A DNA stretch of 64,000 nt from NCBI GenBank assembly GCA_016714015.1, contig JADJNZ010000011.1:62001-126000 (forward strand). The letters are read 5' to 3'. The notes under the pieces are model-generated. The model had not been told where the DNA came from. It worked only from the letters and a program-made list of their open reading frames with translations, and did no database searches. Numbering within the stretch: position 1 is the first letter of the stretch; every line of letters starts with the position of its first letter. The DNA comes from Gemmatimonadota bacterium (GTDB lineage Bacteria > Gemmatimonadota > Gemmatimonadetes > Gemmatimonadales > Gemmatimonadaceae). Both the position numbers and the translations under genes were made by a program. Below are positions 8,207-16,675 of the stretch, piece by piece.

Positions 8207-8223
8207 GAAGGCGGAAGGATGAA
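8207..8223 (+). repeat. Dispersed GAAGG-type repeat, copy 1
   Basis: GAAGGCGGAAGGATGAA. A near copy lies inverted at 8499-8515 (one mismatch, 277 bp between arms), and a run of the same GAAGGCGGAAGG unit lies at 9877-9903 between flgE and flgD. It looks like a genome-wide simple intergenic repeat rather than a transposon end: no gene or target duplication lies between the arms. Confidence 0.5.
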
Positions 8224-8317
8224 TGGAAAATGTTATCCTGCAACGCGTTACCGCGATGTTGCCGCACGGTGGCGGTCCGGCAGGACTCGGCAAAAGCGAG
8301 TGCGGGCGTTGGAGCAG

Positions 8318-8332
8318 CGGCAGATATTGCCG
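8318..8332. promoter_or_regulatory. Enhancer-like palindrome B (fliL)
   Basis: CGGCA-GATAT-TGCCG, exact inverted repeat with 5-bp spacer, centred about 154 bp upstream of the predicted fliL start. A second copy with one mismatch (CGGCC-GGGGT-TGCCG) follows at 8342-8356, centre to centre 24 bp. Inferred activator binding pair. Confidence 0.6.
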
Positions 8333-8421
8333 TGCACAGGACGGCCGGGGTTGCCGTGGGCGAGCAGCGCGCGCGGGCCGACGAGAGCCGAAGGGTGCCA
8401 GCCGTGAACGGCAGGAATGGA

Positions 8422-8461
8422 GAAGGCAGCCCGCCGCCCGGATGGACGGAGGACTGCCTTC
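8422..8461 (-). terminator. Possible hairpin after flgE
   Basis: GAAGGCAG and CTGCCTTC are inverted 8-bp arms with a 24-base GC-rich loop, 60 bp downstream of the flgE stop. The loop is long, so a terminator role is only a guess. Confidence 0.3.
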
Positions 8462-8498
8462 GGACCCGCTCGGGCGACGGAGCGCCGCTCCTGTGCCC

Positions 8499-8515
8499 TT
8501 CATCCTTCAGCCTTC
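8499..8515 (-). repeat. Dispersed GAAGG-type repeat, inverted copy 2
   Basis: Reverse complement GAAGGCTGAAGGATGAA, one mismatch to the copy at 8207-8223, just 7 bp beyond the flgE stop codon. Confidence 0.5.
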
Positions 8516-8521
8516 ATCGCC

Positions 8522-9862
8522 CTATCGCTTGAGCGACACCAGCTCCTCGAGCAACCGGTCCGAGGTCGTGATCACGCGGCTGTTCGCCTGGTAGCCACGC
8601 TCCGCGACGATCATGCTGGTGAACTCCTGCGCCAGGTCGACGTTCGACATCTCGAGCGCGCCGGAGACCATGACCGACTGCGAGCCTTCGAGGGCGAAGC
8701 CGTACACCGGCGAGCCCGAGTTGCCCGAGGTCGAGTACATGTTGTCGCCGATGCGCATGAGGCCGCCCGGGTTGTTGAAGTCCGAGAGGACGATCTGGCC
8801 GAGCGGCGAGGTGGTGCCGTTGGTGAAGGCGCCCACGATGGTGCCGGTGCGGTCGATCGAGAAATCCTGCAGCGTGCCGGAGGTGTAGCCGTTCTGGTCG
8901 CGGAGCACGGAGTTGTGCGTGCCGGCGAACTGCGTGAGGCCGTTCACGCCGGTGCCGCGCGGGTCGATCGTGATCGTCACGTCGTCCGCACCCGAGTTCG
9001 GGCGGAAGGTGATAGTCGGCGGGATGAAGGTCGCCGGATTGATGTCGAGCGTGCCGTCGTTGAGGAACACGAAGGGGTTGGTGCCCGCGTCGACCTGGAT
9101 GCCGTTCGTGCCGAAGGTGGCGTCGATGTCCATGCCGGCGTTGTCGATCTGCCAGCTCCACTCGCTCGGGCCGGTCTTGTAGAGGCAGACCTTCAGCTCG
9201 TGCTCCTCGCCGAGCGAGTCGAACACGGTGATGGAGACGTCCTTGTACGAGCGCTCGTTGCCGGTGACGCTGCGCTGGGCCGGGTCGAGCGGGTCGAGCG
9301 TCGCCGCGGTGCCCTGGTCGAACACCTGCGCGGCGGCGTCGAGGTTGCCGGCGAGCGTGACCTCGCTCGTCGCGAGGGCGGCGGTCTTCTGGCCGAACGG
9401 CAGCGTGATGTCGCCGATGCCATCCTGGAAGACGCCGTTGATCGCGGTGCGGCCCTGCACGACGAAGCCGTTGGCCGGCGACACGAGGCGGCCGTCCGCG
9501 TCGAGCTGGAAGTTGCCCGAGCGCGTGTAGAAGAACTGGTTGCCCTTCGCGACGACGAAGAACGAGTCGCCCTGGATCGCGAGGTCGGTGCTGAGGCCGG
9601 TGGTCTCGACGTTGCCCTGCGAGAAGAGGGTGTCGACCGACGCGACCTGCGAGCCGAGGCCGACCTGCACCGGGTTCACGCCGCCCTGGTCGCCCGGCGG
9701 GCGCGTGGCGCCGGAGACGAGCTGCGCGAAGCCTTCCTTGAAGGCGACGCGACCCGACTTGAACGCGATGGTGTTGACGTTGGCGACGTTGTTGCCGATG
9801 ACGTCGAGGCGCAGCTGGTGATTGCGCAGGCCGGTGACGCCGCTGAACAGTGAGCGAAGCAT
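8522..9862 (-). CDS. flgE: Flagellar hook protein FlgE
   Basis: 446 residues. The N-terminus MLRSLFSGVTGLRNHQLRLD with GNNVANVNTIAFKSGRVAF is the flagellar rod/hook motif. The C-terminus (SNVDLAQEFTSMIVAERGYQ, ANSRVITTSDRLLEELVSL) is the matching FlgE helix. The variable middle forms the exposed hook domains. These ends form the inner D0 coiled coils of the polymer. It is the last gene of a run from fliI (or flgB) and lies 61 bp after flgD, a gap filled by GAAGG repeats. Confidence 0.96.
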   Translation of the reverse strand: MLRSLFSGVTGLRNHQLRLDVIGNNVANVNTIAFKSGRVAFKEGFAQLVSGATRPPGDQGGVNPVQVGLGSQVASVDTLFSQGNVETTGLSTDLAIQGDSFFVVAKGNQFFYTRSGNFQLDADGRLVSPANGFVVQGRTAINGVFQDGIGDITLPFGQKTAALATSEVTLAGNLDAAAQVFDQGTAATLDPLDPAQRSVTGNERSYKDVSITVFDSLGEEHELKVCLYKTGPSEWSWQIDNAGMDIDATFGTNGIQVDAGTNPFVFLNDGTLDINPATFIPPTITFRPNSGADDVTITIDPRGTGVNGLTQFAGTHNSVLRDQNGYTSGTLQDFSIDRTGTIVGAFTNGTTSPLGQIVLSDFNNPGGLMRIGDNMYSTSGNSGSPVYGFALEGSQSVMVSGALEMSNVDLAQEFTSMIVAERGYQANSRVITTSDRLLEELVSLKR

Positions 9863-9923
9863 GGGTGGAACCTCTGAAGAAGGCGGAAGGAGGAAGGCGG
9901 AAGGCGGGTGCGGTGGGGGCGGG

Positions 9924-10187
9924 TCAGCCGATCGGCGTGATCGGGACGAGCCCCATGTTGTCGAGCTTCTCGTTCATGCTCACCAGCTGCTCGAGGCTCG
10001 AGAACTGCGCGAGCTGCGCGGCGAGCTGGTCGGGCGACGCGGGATTGCTGGGATCCTGGTTCTTCATCTGCGCGACGAGGAGCTTGAGGAACATGTCCTT
10101 CGTCTGCTGCGCCTTGTTGCGCTCCGTCGCGGTCGTGGGGGACCCGTCGCCGACGGCGTTCGCGATGTTCGGATTGAGCGTGATCAT
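9924..10187 (-). CDS. flgD: Minimal hook-capping protein FlgD
   Basis: Only 87 residues. It contains the conserved FlgD N-terminal core ([20 protein letters not shown], then [18 protein letters not shown]) and stops right after it. The Tudor/Fn3-like C-terminal domains of enteric FlgD (about 230 residues) are absent. FlgD caps the growing hook and lets FlgE subunits fold; the N-terminal part carries the essential function in other bacteria. It lies 23 bp after fliK and is followed by flgE. Its identity is clear; whether a separate protein supplies the missing domain is unknown. Confidence 0.9.
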   Translation of the reverse strand: MITLNPNIANAVGDGSPTTATERNKAQQTKDMFLKLLVAQMKNQDPSNPASPDQLAAQLAQFSSLEQLVSMNEKLDNMGLVPITPIG

Positions 10188-10210
10188 GGGGTGGCCTGTG
10201 GGGTGAAGGG

Positions 10211-12250
10211 TCAGAACGGACGCGCGCGGCGGGAGCCGAACTGCCGGGTGTGCTGTTGGTCGCGCTGTTGGTCGAACTGCTGGTCGCGGTGGGCGTCGCG
10301 CTGCGCATCGCGGGCGGTGGCCTGCTCGCGTCCCTCGCGGGAGGCGTCGCTGTCGCCGCGGAGCGCGCGCTCGCGTGCGGTCGCTTCGGCGGCGGCGACG
10401 GTGTCGAGCGCGACCGCACGAGCCTGCTGCGCTGCGTCGAGCTGGACGGACACACGGGCCGACTCGAATCCCTGGCGCTCCAGCGAGCGGGTGAGCGTCG
10501 AGACCTCGGCGGCGAGTCCGCGTGCGATCCCCGCATCGGAGGTGCGGAGCGTCGCATCGAGCGAGCCGTTCTGCAGCGCGAGCCGTACCTCGCTCACGCC
10601 GTCGGTCGCGGGATCCAGCGCGAGGCGGAGTTCGCCGAGCGGGCCGGTGGGCTGCGCATCGCGGGCAGCGAGCAGGTCCGCGACGCGTTCGGCGGCGAGG
10701 CTGCCGGCCGGCGTGATGGGCGCGGTGTGCCGCGTGCCGCTGGTGCCGATCGCTTCGCGCATCGTTTCCGTCTGCGCACGCGGCGCATGGTCGAGCGTGG
10801 CGGTGCTCCCCGTGCGTCCGCGCGACTGCCGGGTGGAACGGGTGATCTCCGCATCGCGCGCCGCGCCGTCACGTTCAGCCTCGGTCGAGGCGCCGTCGCG
10901 ACCGCGGGCGCCGCGGCCGGTACTGGCGTCGCTGTTGGCAGGCCGCTTCGCGGAGGCGTCGGCGGACTCGCTCGGCACCGTCGCCTCGACGGTCTCGCCG
11001 TCGATGCGCGCGCGGAGCGCGGCGTCGGGACCGCGGAGTGTCGCCGTGGCGTCGGGGGCAGCGGCCGAGACGACGCTCGCGTCCGGGACGGGGAGCGCGC
11101 CGAGCTTGACGGCACGGGCGCGCGTGGCGGCGACCTGCTGTGCGCGCTCGGAGGCGCCGCCCAGCGTCCGCGCCGTCGTGTTCGTCATCAGGCCCGGTGT
11201 CGCCACCTGGGCGACCTGTGCGACCTGCGCGACGCGCGCGACCTGGGCGATCCCGCCAGGGCGTACGACCATCGTGGGCAACCCTGCGTCCTGCGTGCCG
11301 TTCCGCTGGGCGAACATCAGCCCGCGACGAGCAGCGGCGCCTTCCCTGGCATCCACTGTCGTCCGCGGCAGCTCGAGGTGACCGGGGTCGCGCGATCCCA
11401 ACGTGCGGAGCCCCTCCTCGGCCGCGATGGCGTGCAGGAGGTCATAGGCCTTCCCGGAGCTGCGGCCGTCCACGAGCACGTCGGCGGCCTTGCCTTCGAG
11501 ATGGCGTGAATCGAGGGTCCAGGTGACGACCGGCCCCGTCGCGGTGCGTCCCTGCGCGTAGAGCGCCTGCTGACGCTCCGGGCTCCGGAGCGTCTCGCGC
11601 ACCTGCACGTCGTGGCCGGCGAGGCGCATGCGATCGATCACGCGATCGAGACGCGCGGAGAAGTCGGCGTCGAGCGTGTCGGTCGAGGCGACCACGGTGC
11701 CGGCCGGCGCCGCGCCGCTGGTCATGAGCGCGCGCGTCCCTTCGGTCGCGCCGGCCATCAGTTCGCGGGCGGTGGCATTGGCCGCGGCGATCGCGCGGCG
11801 ACGCTCGGCGACCGTCTCGGCGGGACGCAGCGGGCGCGGCACCTCCGGGCGCTCGATCCCCGTGGCGCGCTTCAGCGGGACCGAGTCCTCGGGCGGCGCG
11901 TCGTCGATGAGGATCGGCATGGAGGCGACACCGTGTCGGTGCAGCGACTCGCCGGACTCCTCGAGCATCCCGCCGTCCGCGCGACCGAGCTCGTCGGTCG
12001 TGGCGTCGTCGGACTCGGCGTCGATCCCCGCATCGGCGAGCGACTCGAGCTCGACGCGCACGGGCGCAGGGGCGAGCGGGGTGACCGGCGCCGGGAGCAT
12101 GGAGCCGAGCAGCGCGGCGAACTCGCGCGCGGCGGCGTCGTCGCTCTTGGCATGCGCGGTGGCGGCGACGCCATTCGTGTTCGCCGCGCCTCCCGTCTGG
12201 GCGAGCGGCGTCGCGAGCGGCACGGCCGCGGCGAGCATCGCGGTGATCAT
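10211..12250 (-). CDS. fliK: FliK hook-length protein with embedded M15 peptidase domain
   Basis: 679 residues from ATG 12248-12250, overlapping the motE stop (ATGA). Residues 560-640 are the FliK C-terminal substrate-switch domain ([40 protein letters not shown]). Unusually, residues 195-295 form an M15-type L,D-peptidase domain of the CwlK/Ply500 kind: [17 protein letters not shown], the motif SxHxxGxAxD as [10 protein letters not shown] (His250, Asp257) and DPGHLEL (Asp288, His291). All four zinc and catalytic positions are present. The two are joined by an Ala/Val/Gln repeat (335-350) and a Ser/Thr/Arg-rich linker. Inference: one exported protein could both cut peptidoglycan and gate hook length. 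FlgJ, the usual rod muramidase, is not in this window. There is no Sec signal, in line with export through the flagellar channel. Confidence 0.85.
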   Translation of the reverse strand: MITAMLAAAVPLATPLAQTGGAANTNGVAATAHAKSDDAAAREFAALLGSMLPAPVTPLAPAPVRVELESLADAGIDAESDDATTDELGRADGGMLEESGESLHRHGVASMPILIDDAPPEDSVPLKRATGIERPEVPRPLRPAETVAERRRAIAAANATARELMAGATEGTRALMTSGAAPAGTVVASTDTLDADFSARLDRVIDRMRLAGHDVQVRETLRSPERQQALYAQGRTATGPVVTWTLDSRHLEGKAADVLVDGRSSGKAYDLLHAIAAEEGLRTLGSRDPGHLELPRTTVDAREGAAARRGLMFAQRNGTQDAGLPTMVVRPGGIAQVARVAQVAQVAQVATPGLMTNTTARTLGGASERAQQVAATRARAVKLGALPVPDASVVSAAAPDATATLRGPDAALRARIDGETVEATVPSESADASAKRPANSDASTGRGARGRDGASTEAERDGAARDAEITRSTRQSRGRTGSTATLDHAPRAQTETMREAIGTSGTRHTAPITPAGSLAAERVADLLAARDAQPTGPLGELRLALDPATDGVSEVRLALQNGSLDATLRTSDAGIARGLAAEVSTLTRSLERQGFESARVSVQLDAAQQARAVALDTVAAAEATARERALRGDSDASREGREQATARDAQRDAHRDQQFDQQRDQQHTRQFGSRRARPF
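11201..11248. repeat. 9-bp tandem repeats inside fliK
   Basis: Five consecutive copies of a GCGCAGGTC-type 9-mer (minus strand) coding repeated Ala-Gln-Val units at residues 335-350, between the peptidase domain and the rest of the FliK linker. Copy number may vary without a frameshift. Confidence 0.65.
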
Positions 12251-12876
12251 GGGGTGGTGGTCCTCGGGACGAGGGCGAGTGCGGCCTGCAACAGGGCGGC
12301 GGCCTTCTCGGGTGCGAGCTGCGCGAGGACGAGGGCGGCCTGCTTGTCGCTCATCGCGGCGAGCGCGCGCGCGGCCTCGTTTGGCGCGAGCTGCTCGAGG
12401 GTCCGCGCCGCTTCGCGCGCGCCCATCTTCGAGAGGAGGCTCGCCATGCGCTGGTAGTCGGGGCCGGCGGACGGACGCTCGGGGCCGATCGTCCCGTCCG
12501 GCCGCATCGACACCGTCGCGCCGGTCTGCGCGCGCACGAGCGAGGCGATCGAGGCGGGGCCGGCCGGCGCGGTGGCGGGAGGCGTCGTCGGCGCGGGGGC
12601 CGGCGCCGGGGCGGTCGGCGTGGTCGCGGGGGCATGCGACGGATCGGCCGCGTGCGGGTCGTTGGCGAGCATGGCGCTGTCGGGCTCGACCTGGTTGGGC
12701 ACCAGCGTGCTCGTCGGCGCATGCTCGCCGGCCGCGGCGTGCGTCGTGTCGGCGTGGGTGGAGTCGGCGTGCGTCGAGTCGGCGACCGCCGCGGGACGCG
12801 TCGCGTAGGCGCCGGCGCCGCCCGCGAGGGCGAAGCAGACGAGGAACGCGACGATCGGGATCATGAGGGCCTTCAT
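12247..12876 (-). CDS. MotE-like periplasmic protein with MgtE_N-type domain
   Basis: 209 residues. An N-terminal membrane anchor or uncleaved signal (MIPIVAFLVCFALAGGAGAY) is followed by a low-complexity Ser-Thr-His-Ala-Asp repeat and a Pro/Ala-rich spacer. A C-terminal helical domain at about 145-200 (MASLLSKMGAREAARTLEQL, NEAARALAAMSDKQAALVLA) has the repeat pattern of the MgtE N domain and of FliG. This is the MotE architecture, reported as a chaperone for the stator protein MotC in rhizobia and found between fliJ and fliK in many flagellar loci. It overlaps fliJ and fliK by ATGA at both ends. The exact role here is inferred from order and domain. Confidence 0.75.
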   Translation of the reverse strand: MKALMIPIVAFLVCFALAGGAGAYATRPAAVADSTHADSTHADTTHAAAGEHAPTSTLVPNQVEPDSAMLANDPHAADPSHAPATTPTAPAPAPAPTTPPATAPAGPASIASLVRAQTGATVSMRPDGTIGPERPSAGPDYQRMASLLSKMGAREAARTLEQLAPNEAARALAAMSDKQAALVLAQLAPEKAAALLQAALALVPRTTTP

Positions 12877-13349
12877 TCTTCGGTCTCCAGGGCGTCAGCC
12901 TGTCGGGAGTGCCGCTCGATCGCGAGCGCATCCATCGCGGTGCGGTCGGCACGCGTGCGCGAGAGGCGCCATTCGTCCTCGCGCTTCTCCCGCAGGCGCG
13001 AGATGATGCGGCGGGCCTGCATCGCGGCGTTCAGTTCGTCGCGCACGACGTTCACCTCGGCCTCGCGCGCGGCGAGGTCCGCCTCGGCGACATCGAGGTG
13101 GGCGTCGAGCGAGGCGTTGAGGCGTTCCTTTTGGTGCAGCGCCCCCACCGGCGTCGCGGCGCCGTGCGCGCGGGCGAGGTCGGAGCCGCTCGCCTGGCGG
13201 ACGGCGGCGAGCGCATCCATCGCGGCGCGCGCATCGGCGGCCGCCTCGGAGGCGGCGCCGAGCTTGCCGGCGACGGCCTGCTCGTGCTGCTGGCGCAGGT
13301 CGAGCACCCGCTGGAGGCGGAAGGAGAAGCGGCTCGAGGGCACGGTCAC
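12873..13349 (-). CDS. fliJ: Flagellar export protein FliJ
   Basis: 158 residues from GTG 13347-13349, overlapping the fliI stop as GTGA. It is nearly all charged helix: it opens FSFRLQRVLDLRQQHEQAVA, a typical FliJ start, and continues as a long coiled coil to the C-terminus. FliJ is the stalk in the FliI6 ring and links the ATPase to FlhA. Sequence identity in this family is always low, so the call leans on the opening motif, length and position between fliI and motE. Confidence 0.88.
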   Translation of the reverse strand: MTVPSSRFSFRLQRVLDLRQQHEQAVAGKLGAASEAAADARAAMDALAAVRQASGSDLARAHGAATPVGALHQKERLNASLDAHLDVAEADLAAREAEVNVVRDELNAAMQARRIISRLREKREDEWRLSRTRADRTAMDALAIERHSRQADALETEE

Positions 13350-14731
13350 GCGGTCATCCTCTGGGTGTTCATCTGCTGGCGCGGTGCGGCGCCCGGGCGC
13401 GGCACCGCGGCGGCGCCGCGGATGCCGATCTCGGCGAGCTGGGCGATGGTCCGGTCGAGCGGCGTGTGCTCCTCGGGCGTCTGCTGGAGCAGGTCGAGGA
13501 TCGGGCCGCGGAGGTCGATCGCCGCGTCGACGAGCGGGTTGGAGCCGCGCTGGTACGCGCCGACGAGGATCAGGTCCTCCTTCTCGCGGTACGCGGCCTC
13601 GAGACGCTGGAGCATGCCCGCATGGTCGCGCTGGGCGCGCGTGATCACGTGGTCGCGCACGCGGCTCTTGCTGTCGAGGATGTCGATCGCCGGGTAGTGT
13701 CCCGCGCTCGCGAGGCGCCGCGTGAGCACGATGTGGCCATCGAGGATGGACCGGCTCGCGTCGGCGACCGGCTCGGAGAAGTCGTCGCCGTCCACGAGCA
13801 CCGTATAGAGGCCCGTGATGCCGCCATGCGCACCGTTGCCGGCGCGCTCGAGCAGGCGCGGGAGGTACGCGAACACCGAGGGCGGATACCCTTTCGTCGT
13901 CGGCGGCTCGCCGACCGCGAGGCCGATCTCGCGCCACGCCATCGCGACGCGGGTGACCGAGTCCACCATGAGGAGGACCTGCTTCCCCTGGTCGCGGAAC
14001 CACTCGGCGATCGCCGTCGCGACGAGCGCGCCGCGCGCGCGGAGCAGCGCCGACTCGTCGCCCGTCGCGACGATCACGACCGAGCGGGCGAGTCCCTCGG
14101 GGCCGAGCGAGTTCTCGACGAACTCGCGCACCTCGCGTCCGCGCTCGCCGAGCAGCGCGATGACGTTCACCTCGCTCTCCGCCTTGCGGGCGATCATGCC
14201 GAGGAGGACGGACTTGCCCACGCCCGATCCGGCGAAGATGCCGACGCGCTGGCCGCGCCCCACGGTGAGCAGGCCGTCGATCGCCCGCACGCCGGTGACG
14301 AACGGCGTCTCGATGCGCTCGCGCTCGAGCGGGTTCGGCGGATCGGCGGAGAGCGGCACGCGCTTCTCGAAGTCGATCTTGCCGAGGCCGTCGATCGGCG
14401 CGCCGAGCGCGTTCACCACACGCCCGAGGAGCCCGTTGCCGACGCGCACGCCGAGATTGCGACCGAGGTCGGAGACGGTGGCGCCCGGGTGCAGCCCTTC
14501 GATATCGCCGAGCGGCATGAGGAGCGCGCCGCGCTCATGGAAGCCAACGACCTCGGCGAGCACCGACCGCTCGTCGCTCAGGCTGGTCACGCGGCAGAGG
14601 GCGCCCATTCCGAGCTCGAGTCCCGTCGCTTCCATGACGAGCCCGACGATCCGCGTGATCCGCCCGAGGGGGCGGAGACGCGGGATCTCGGAGACCCGAT
14701 CCTGGAGTGCAGCGAAGGTGGAGGCGACCAT
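13346..14731 (-). CDS. fliI: Flagellar export ATPase FliI
   Basis: 461 residues from an ATG at 14729-14731. Walker A is GIFAGSGVGKS (Lys173), the catalytic loop is ALLGERGREVREF, and the family signature PPSVFAYLPRLLERAG is present. It is an F1-beta-like ATPase that with FliH and FliJ primes export. The frame extends to 14851, but that piece is not FliI-like, holds the promoter element and is excluded. A sigma-54-type promoter (14770-14785) and a palindrome (14876-14890) sit in the 182-bp gap behind fliH, so fliI probably heads its own transcript fliI-fliJ-motE-fliK-flgD-flgE. Confidence 0.97.
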   Translation of the reverse strand: MVASTFAALQDRVSEIPRLRPLGRITRIVGLVMEATGLELGMGALCRVTSLSDERSVLAEVVGFHERGALLMPLGDIEGLHPGATVSDLGRNLGVRVGNGLLGRVVNALGAPIDGLGKIDFEKRVPLSADPPNPLERERIETPFVTGVRAIDGLLTVGRGQRVGIFAGSGVGKSVLLGMIARKAESEVNVIALLGERGREVREFVENSLGPEGLARSVVIVATGDESALLRARGALVATAIAEWFRDQGKQVLLMVDSVTRVAMAWREIGLAVGEPPTTKGYPPSVFAYLPRLLERAGNGAHGGITGLYTVLVDGDDFSEPVADASRSILDGHIVLTRRLASAGHYPAIDILDSKSRVRDHVITRAQRDHAGMLQRLEAAYREKEDLILVGAYQRGSNPLVDAAIDLRGPILDLLQQTPEEHTPLDRTIAQLAEIGIRGAAAVPRPGAAPRQQMNTQRMTA

Positions 14732-14769
14732 GGGGAGGCAAGAAGGGACAAGGGTTCGCCAAGTGAAAA

Positions 14770-14785
14770 AGCAACTCGCATGCCG
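14770..14785 (-). promoter_or_regulatory. Sigma-54-type promoter upstream of fliI
   Basis: Minus strand CGGCATGCGAGTTGCT, then TTTT: GG and TTGC at exact -24/-12 spacing, two mismatches to TGGCACGnnnnTTGCw. The predicted start is about 14759, 28 bases before the fliI ATG. Confidence 0.6.
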
Positions 14786-14875
14786 TGCGGTGCCGGGCGG
14801 CGGAGACGGCGTAACCGATTGTTTTGTATGAGGTTGCGAGTGTCGATGCACTCGCGATCAGTGGGCCGCTGCGCT

Positions 14876-14890
14876 CGGCAAGGTGTGCCG
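14876..14890. promoter_or_regulatory. Enhancer-like palindrome C (fliI)
   Basis: TCGGCA-AGGTG-TGCCGA, an exact inverted repeat (CGGCA-N5-TGCCG core) centred about 124 bp upstream of the predicted fliI start. A one-mismatch copy, CGGCA-ATCGC-GGCCG, lies at 14893-14907 (17 bp centre to centre). Both lie between fliI and the fliH stop codon. Confidence 0.6.
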
Positions 14891-14913
14891 AGCGGCAATC
14901 GCGGCCGGGCCGT

Positions 14914-15603
14914 TCAGGCGTCGGCGCCCGTGAGCCGACGGAAGACCTGCTCGAGCGCGAGGTCCACGCGGCCGTCGATGATGCGCTCGCGTCCCTCGAC
15001 CACGCAGCCGCCGCGCACGATCCGCGGATCGGCGACCCAGGTGACCTCGGGGAAGCTCGGGTCGGCGTTGAGGAGCGTGTGGTCGGTCGGGTTGAGCCGC
15101 ACGCGCAACATCGTCTCGTGCGGGAAGGCGCTGATCGCCTCCTGCACGAGCGAGCGGATGCGGGAGGGATCGACCTGCACCTCGCGCTCGATGATGTGGC
15201 GAGCGACGCCGCACGCGAGCGCCACGAGGTTCTCCTCGAGCATGCCGGCGTAGTGCTCCTCGTGATGCTTGATGGTCGCTGCCGCGGTGTGCACGGCGGC
15301 AACGGCATCCGCGACGCGTCGGTCCGCCGACTGCTGGGCCTCGGCGCGTCCGGCGGCTCGGCCCTCCTCGAACGCGGCCTTCCGCGCCTCGGCGATGGCG
15401 CGGACATTCTGCTCCTGCATCTGCTCGCGCAGCGCGGTGAGCTCGCTGGCGGTGCACCCGCCGGCGCGGCCGGGGCCCGCCGCGTCGGGCGACGAGACCG
15501 GGCCGTTGAACTCGGCGAGGTTCCACGGCAGCGTCGACATCGGTGTGCGCGGCCGCGGACCGGCCTGCGCCGACGGGGGGGTGAGTCGCCGCGGCGCGCT
15601 CAT
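14914..15603 (-). CDS. fliH: Flagellar assembly protein FliH
   Basis: 229 residues. A variable Pro-rich start, then a coiled coil with the GxxxG-like series (FEEGRAAGRAEAQQSADRRV), then the FliH/YscL C-terminal domain (LVALACGVARHIIEREVQVD, LRVRLNPTDHTLL, VVEGRERIIDGRVDLALEQV). FliH dimers hold FliI and tie it to FliN in the C-ring; here FliN is the C-terminal part of FliMN. ATG 15601-15603 overlaps the fliG stop (ATGA). Confidence 0.93.
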   Translation of the reverse strand: MSAPRRLTPPSAQAGPRPRTPMSTLPWNLAEFNGPVSSPDAAGPGRAGGCTASELTALREQMQEQNVRAIAEARKAAFEEGRAAGRAEAQQSADRRVADAVAAVHTAAATIKHHEEHYAGMLEENLVALACGVARHIIEREVQVDPSRIRSLVQEAISAFPHETMLRVRLNPTDHTLLNADPSFPEVTWVADPRIVRGGCVVEGRERIIDGRVDLALEQVFRRLTGADA

Positions 15604-16631
15604 GAGACGATGTCGTCGGTGCCGGAGGAGAGCACGAGCTCGCCGCTCTCCTCGAGGGTGCGGATGGCGGTGACGATCGTCGCCTGGGCCTTCTCGATGT
15701 CGCGCTTCTTCTGCGGCCCGAGGTTCTCGATCTCCTCTTGGAGCGACGAGACCGCGCGGGAGGACATGCCGCCCATGATCTTCTTCGTGAGCTGCTCGCT
15801 CGCGCCCTTGAGGGCGAGGGCCAGCGTCTTGATCTCGATCTCGCGCAGCAGGCGCTGCACCGACTTGTCGTCGAGCGTCGAGATGTCCTCGAAGACGAAC
15901 ATGAGGTCGCGGATCTGCTGGGCGAGCGCCGCATCGCGCGTGCCGACGCCTTCGAGCAGCGACTTCTCGTTCGAGCTCGGGACGAGGGCGAGGATCGCCG
16001 CGACCGCCTGCGGACCACCCGAGGTCGAGAGGCCCTGCTGGGTCTCCATGTCCTCGGTCCAGATGGATCGCTCGATGAGCTGCAGCATGTCGGGCGAGAC
16101 CTTCGCCATCGTCGCCATGCGATAGACGACCTCGGAGCCGAGCTCCGGGGTCAGGTCCTTCAGCACGGTCGCCGTCTGGCCCGGATTGAGGTGCGCGAGG
16201 ATCAGCGCGATGGTCTGCGGATGCTCGTTTCGGAGCATCGTCGTGAGCTGCGAGGGATCCGCGCTGCGCAGGCGGTGCAGCCCCGCCGTGTCGGCGAGCT
16301 GCGTCTGGATGCGCTTGAGGATCGAGGCCGCCTGCGGTGCGCCGTAGGCGCGCTCGAGCACGCGCTGGGCGTACTCGAGGCCGCCGTGCGCGATGGAGTC
16401 GGCGACGGTGAGGAGGTCGAGCCATTCCTTGAGCACTTCCTCGGCGAGCGAGGATTCCACGGCGGTGAGGCGCGCGATCTCGACGCCGATCGCCTCGGAC
16501 TCCTCGGGGCTCAGCTTCTGCTGCAGCTTCGCGGCGGGGTCGGCGCCCAGCACCATGCACAGGATCGCCGCCTTCTGGCGGCCGGAGAGATCCGTGATCT
16601 TGTGCGGGCGATGCGCGGTGGCTTGGCTCAT
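15600..16631 (-). CDS. fliG: Flagellar motor switch protein FliG
   Basis: 343 residues, standard length. It has the FliG N, middle (EHPQTIALILAHLNPGQTAT, the EHPQ motif that meets FliM) and C-terminal torque domains, with alternating charged residues near the end (DDKSVQRLLREIE) as used against MotA. It lies 44 bp after fliF and overlaps fliH. FliG caps the MS ring and carries rotor torque. Confidence 0.97.
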   Translation of the reverse strand: MSQATAHRPHKITDLSGRQKAAILCMVLGADPAAKLQQKLSPEESEAIGVEIARLTAVESSLAEEVLKEWLDLLTVADSIAHGGLEYAQRVLERAYGAPQAASILKRIQTQLADTAGLHRLRSADPSQLTTMLRNEHPQTIALILAHLNPGQTATVLKDLTPELGSEVVYRMATMAKVSPDMLQLIERSIWTEDMETQQGLSTSGGPQAVAAILALVPSSNEKSLLEGVGTRDAALAQQIRDLMFVFEDISTLDDKSVQRLLREIEIKTLALALKGASEQLTKKIMGGMSSRAVSSLQEEIENLGPQKKRDIEKAQATIVTAIRTLEESGELVLSSGTDDIVS

Positions 16632-16675
16632 GGCAGGTCAGGCAGGGAAGGCGGTGGGGGCGGGACCGTATCGGA

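Larger units (their letters stand above)
8117..8521. other. 405-bp control region between flgE and fliL
   Basis: The largest gap in the window, without a credible gene. From left to right it holds the fliL leader and sigma-54-type promoter (8182-8197), one arm of a 17-bp inverted repeat (8207-8223), loose CGGCA half-sites (8279-8296), two palindromes (8318-8332, 8342-8356), a long-loop hairpin that may end the flgE operon (8422-8461), and the second repeat arm (8499-8515). Short open frames here on both strands have no ribosome site or recognisable sequence. Confidence 0.7.

Noticed and set aside
8207..8515. Inverted repeat pair as ends of a mobile element
   Set aside because: Only 17-bp arms of simple purine-rich sequence, no transposase and no target duplication; the space between is filled by promoter sites.
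8219..8594. Small open frames on the plus strand in the fliL-flgE gap
   Set aside because: No ribosome site or similarity, and they overlap regulatory elements and the end of flgE.
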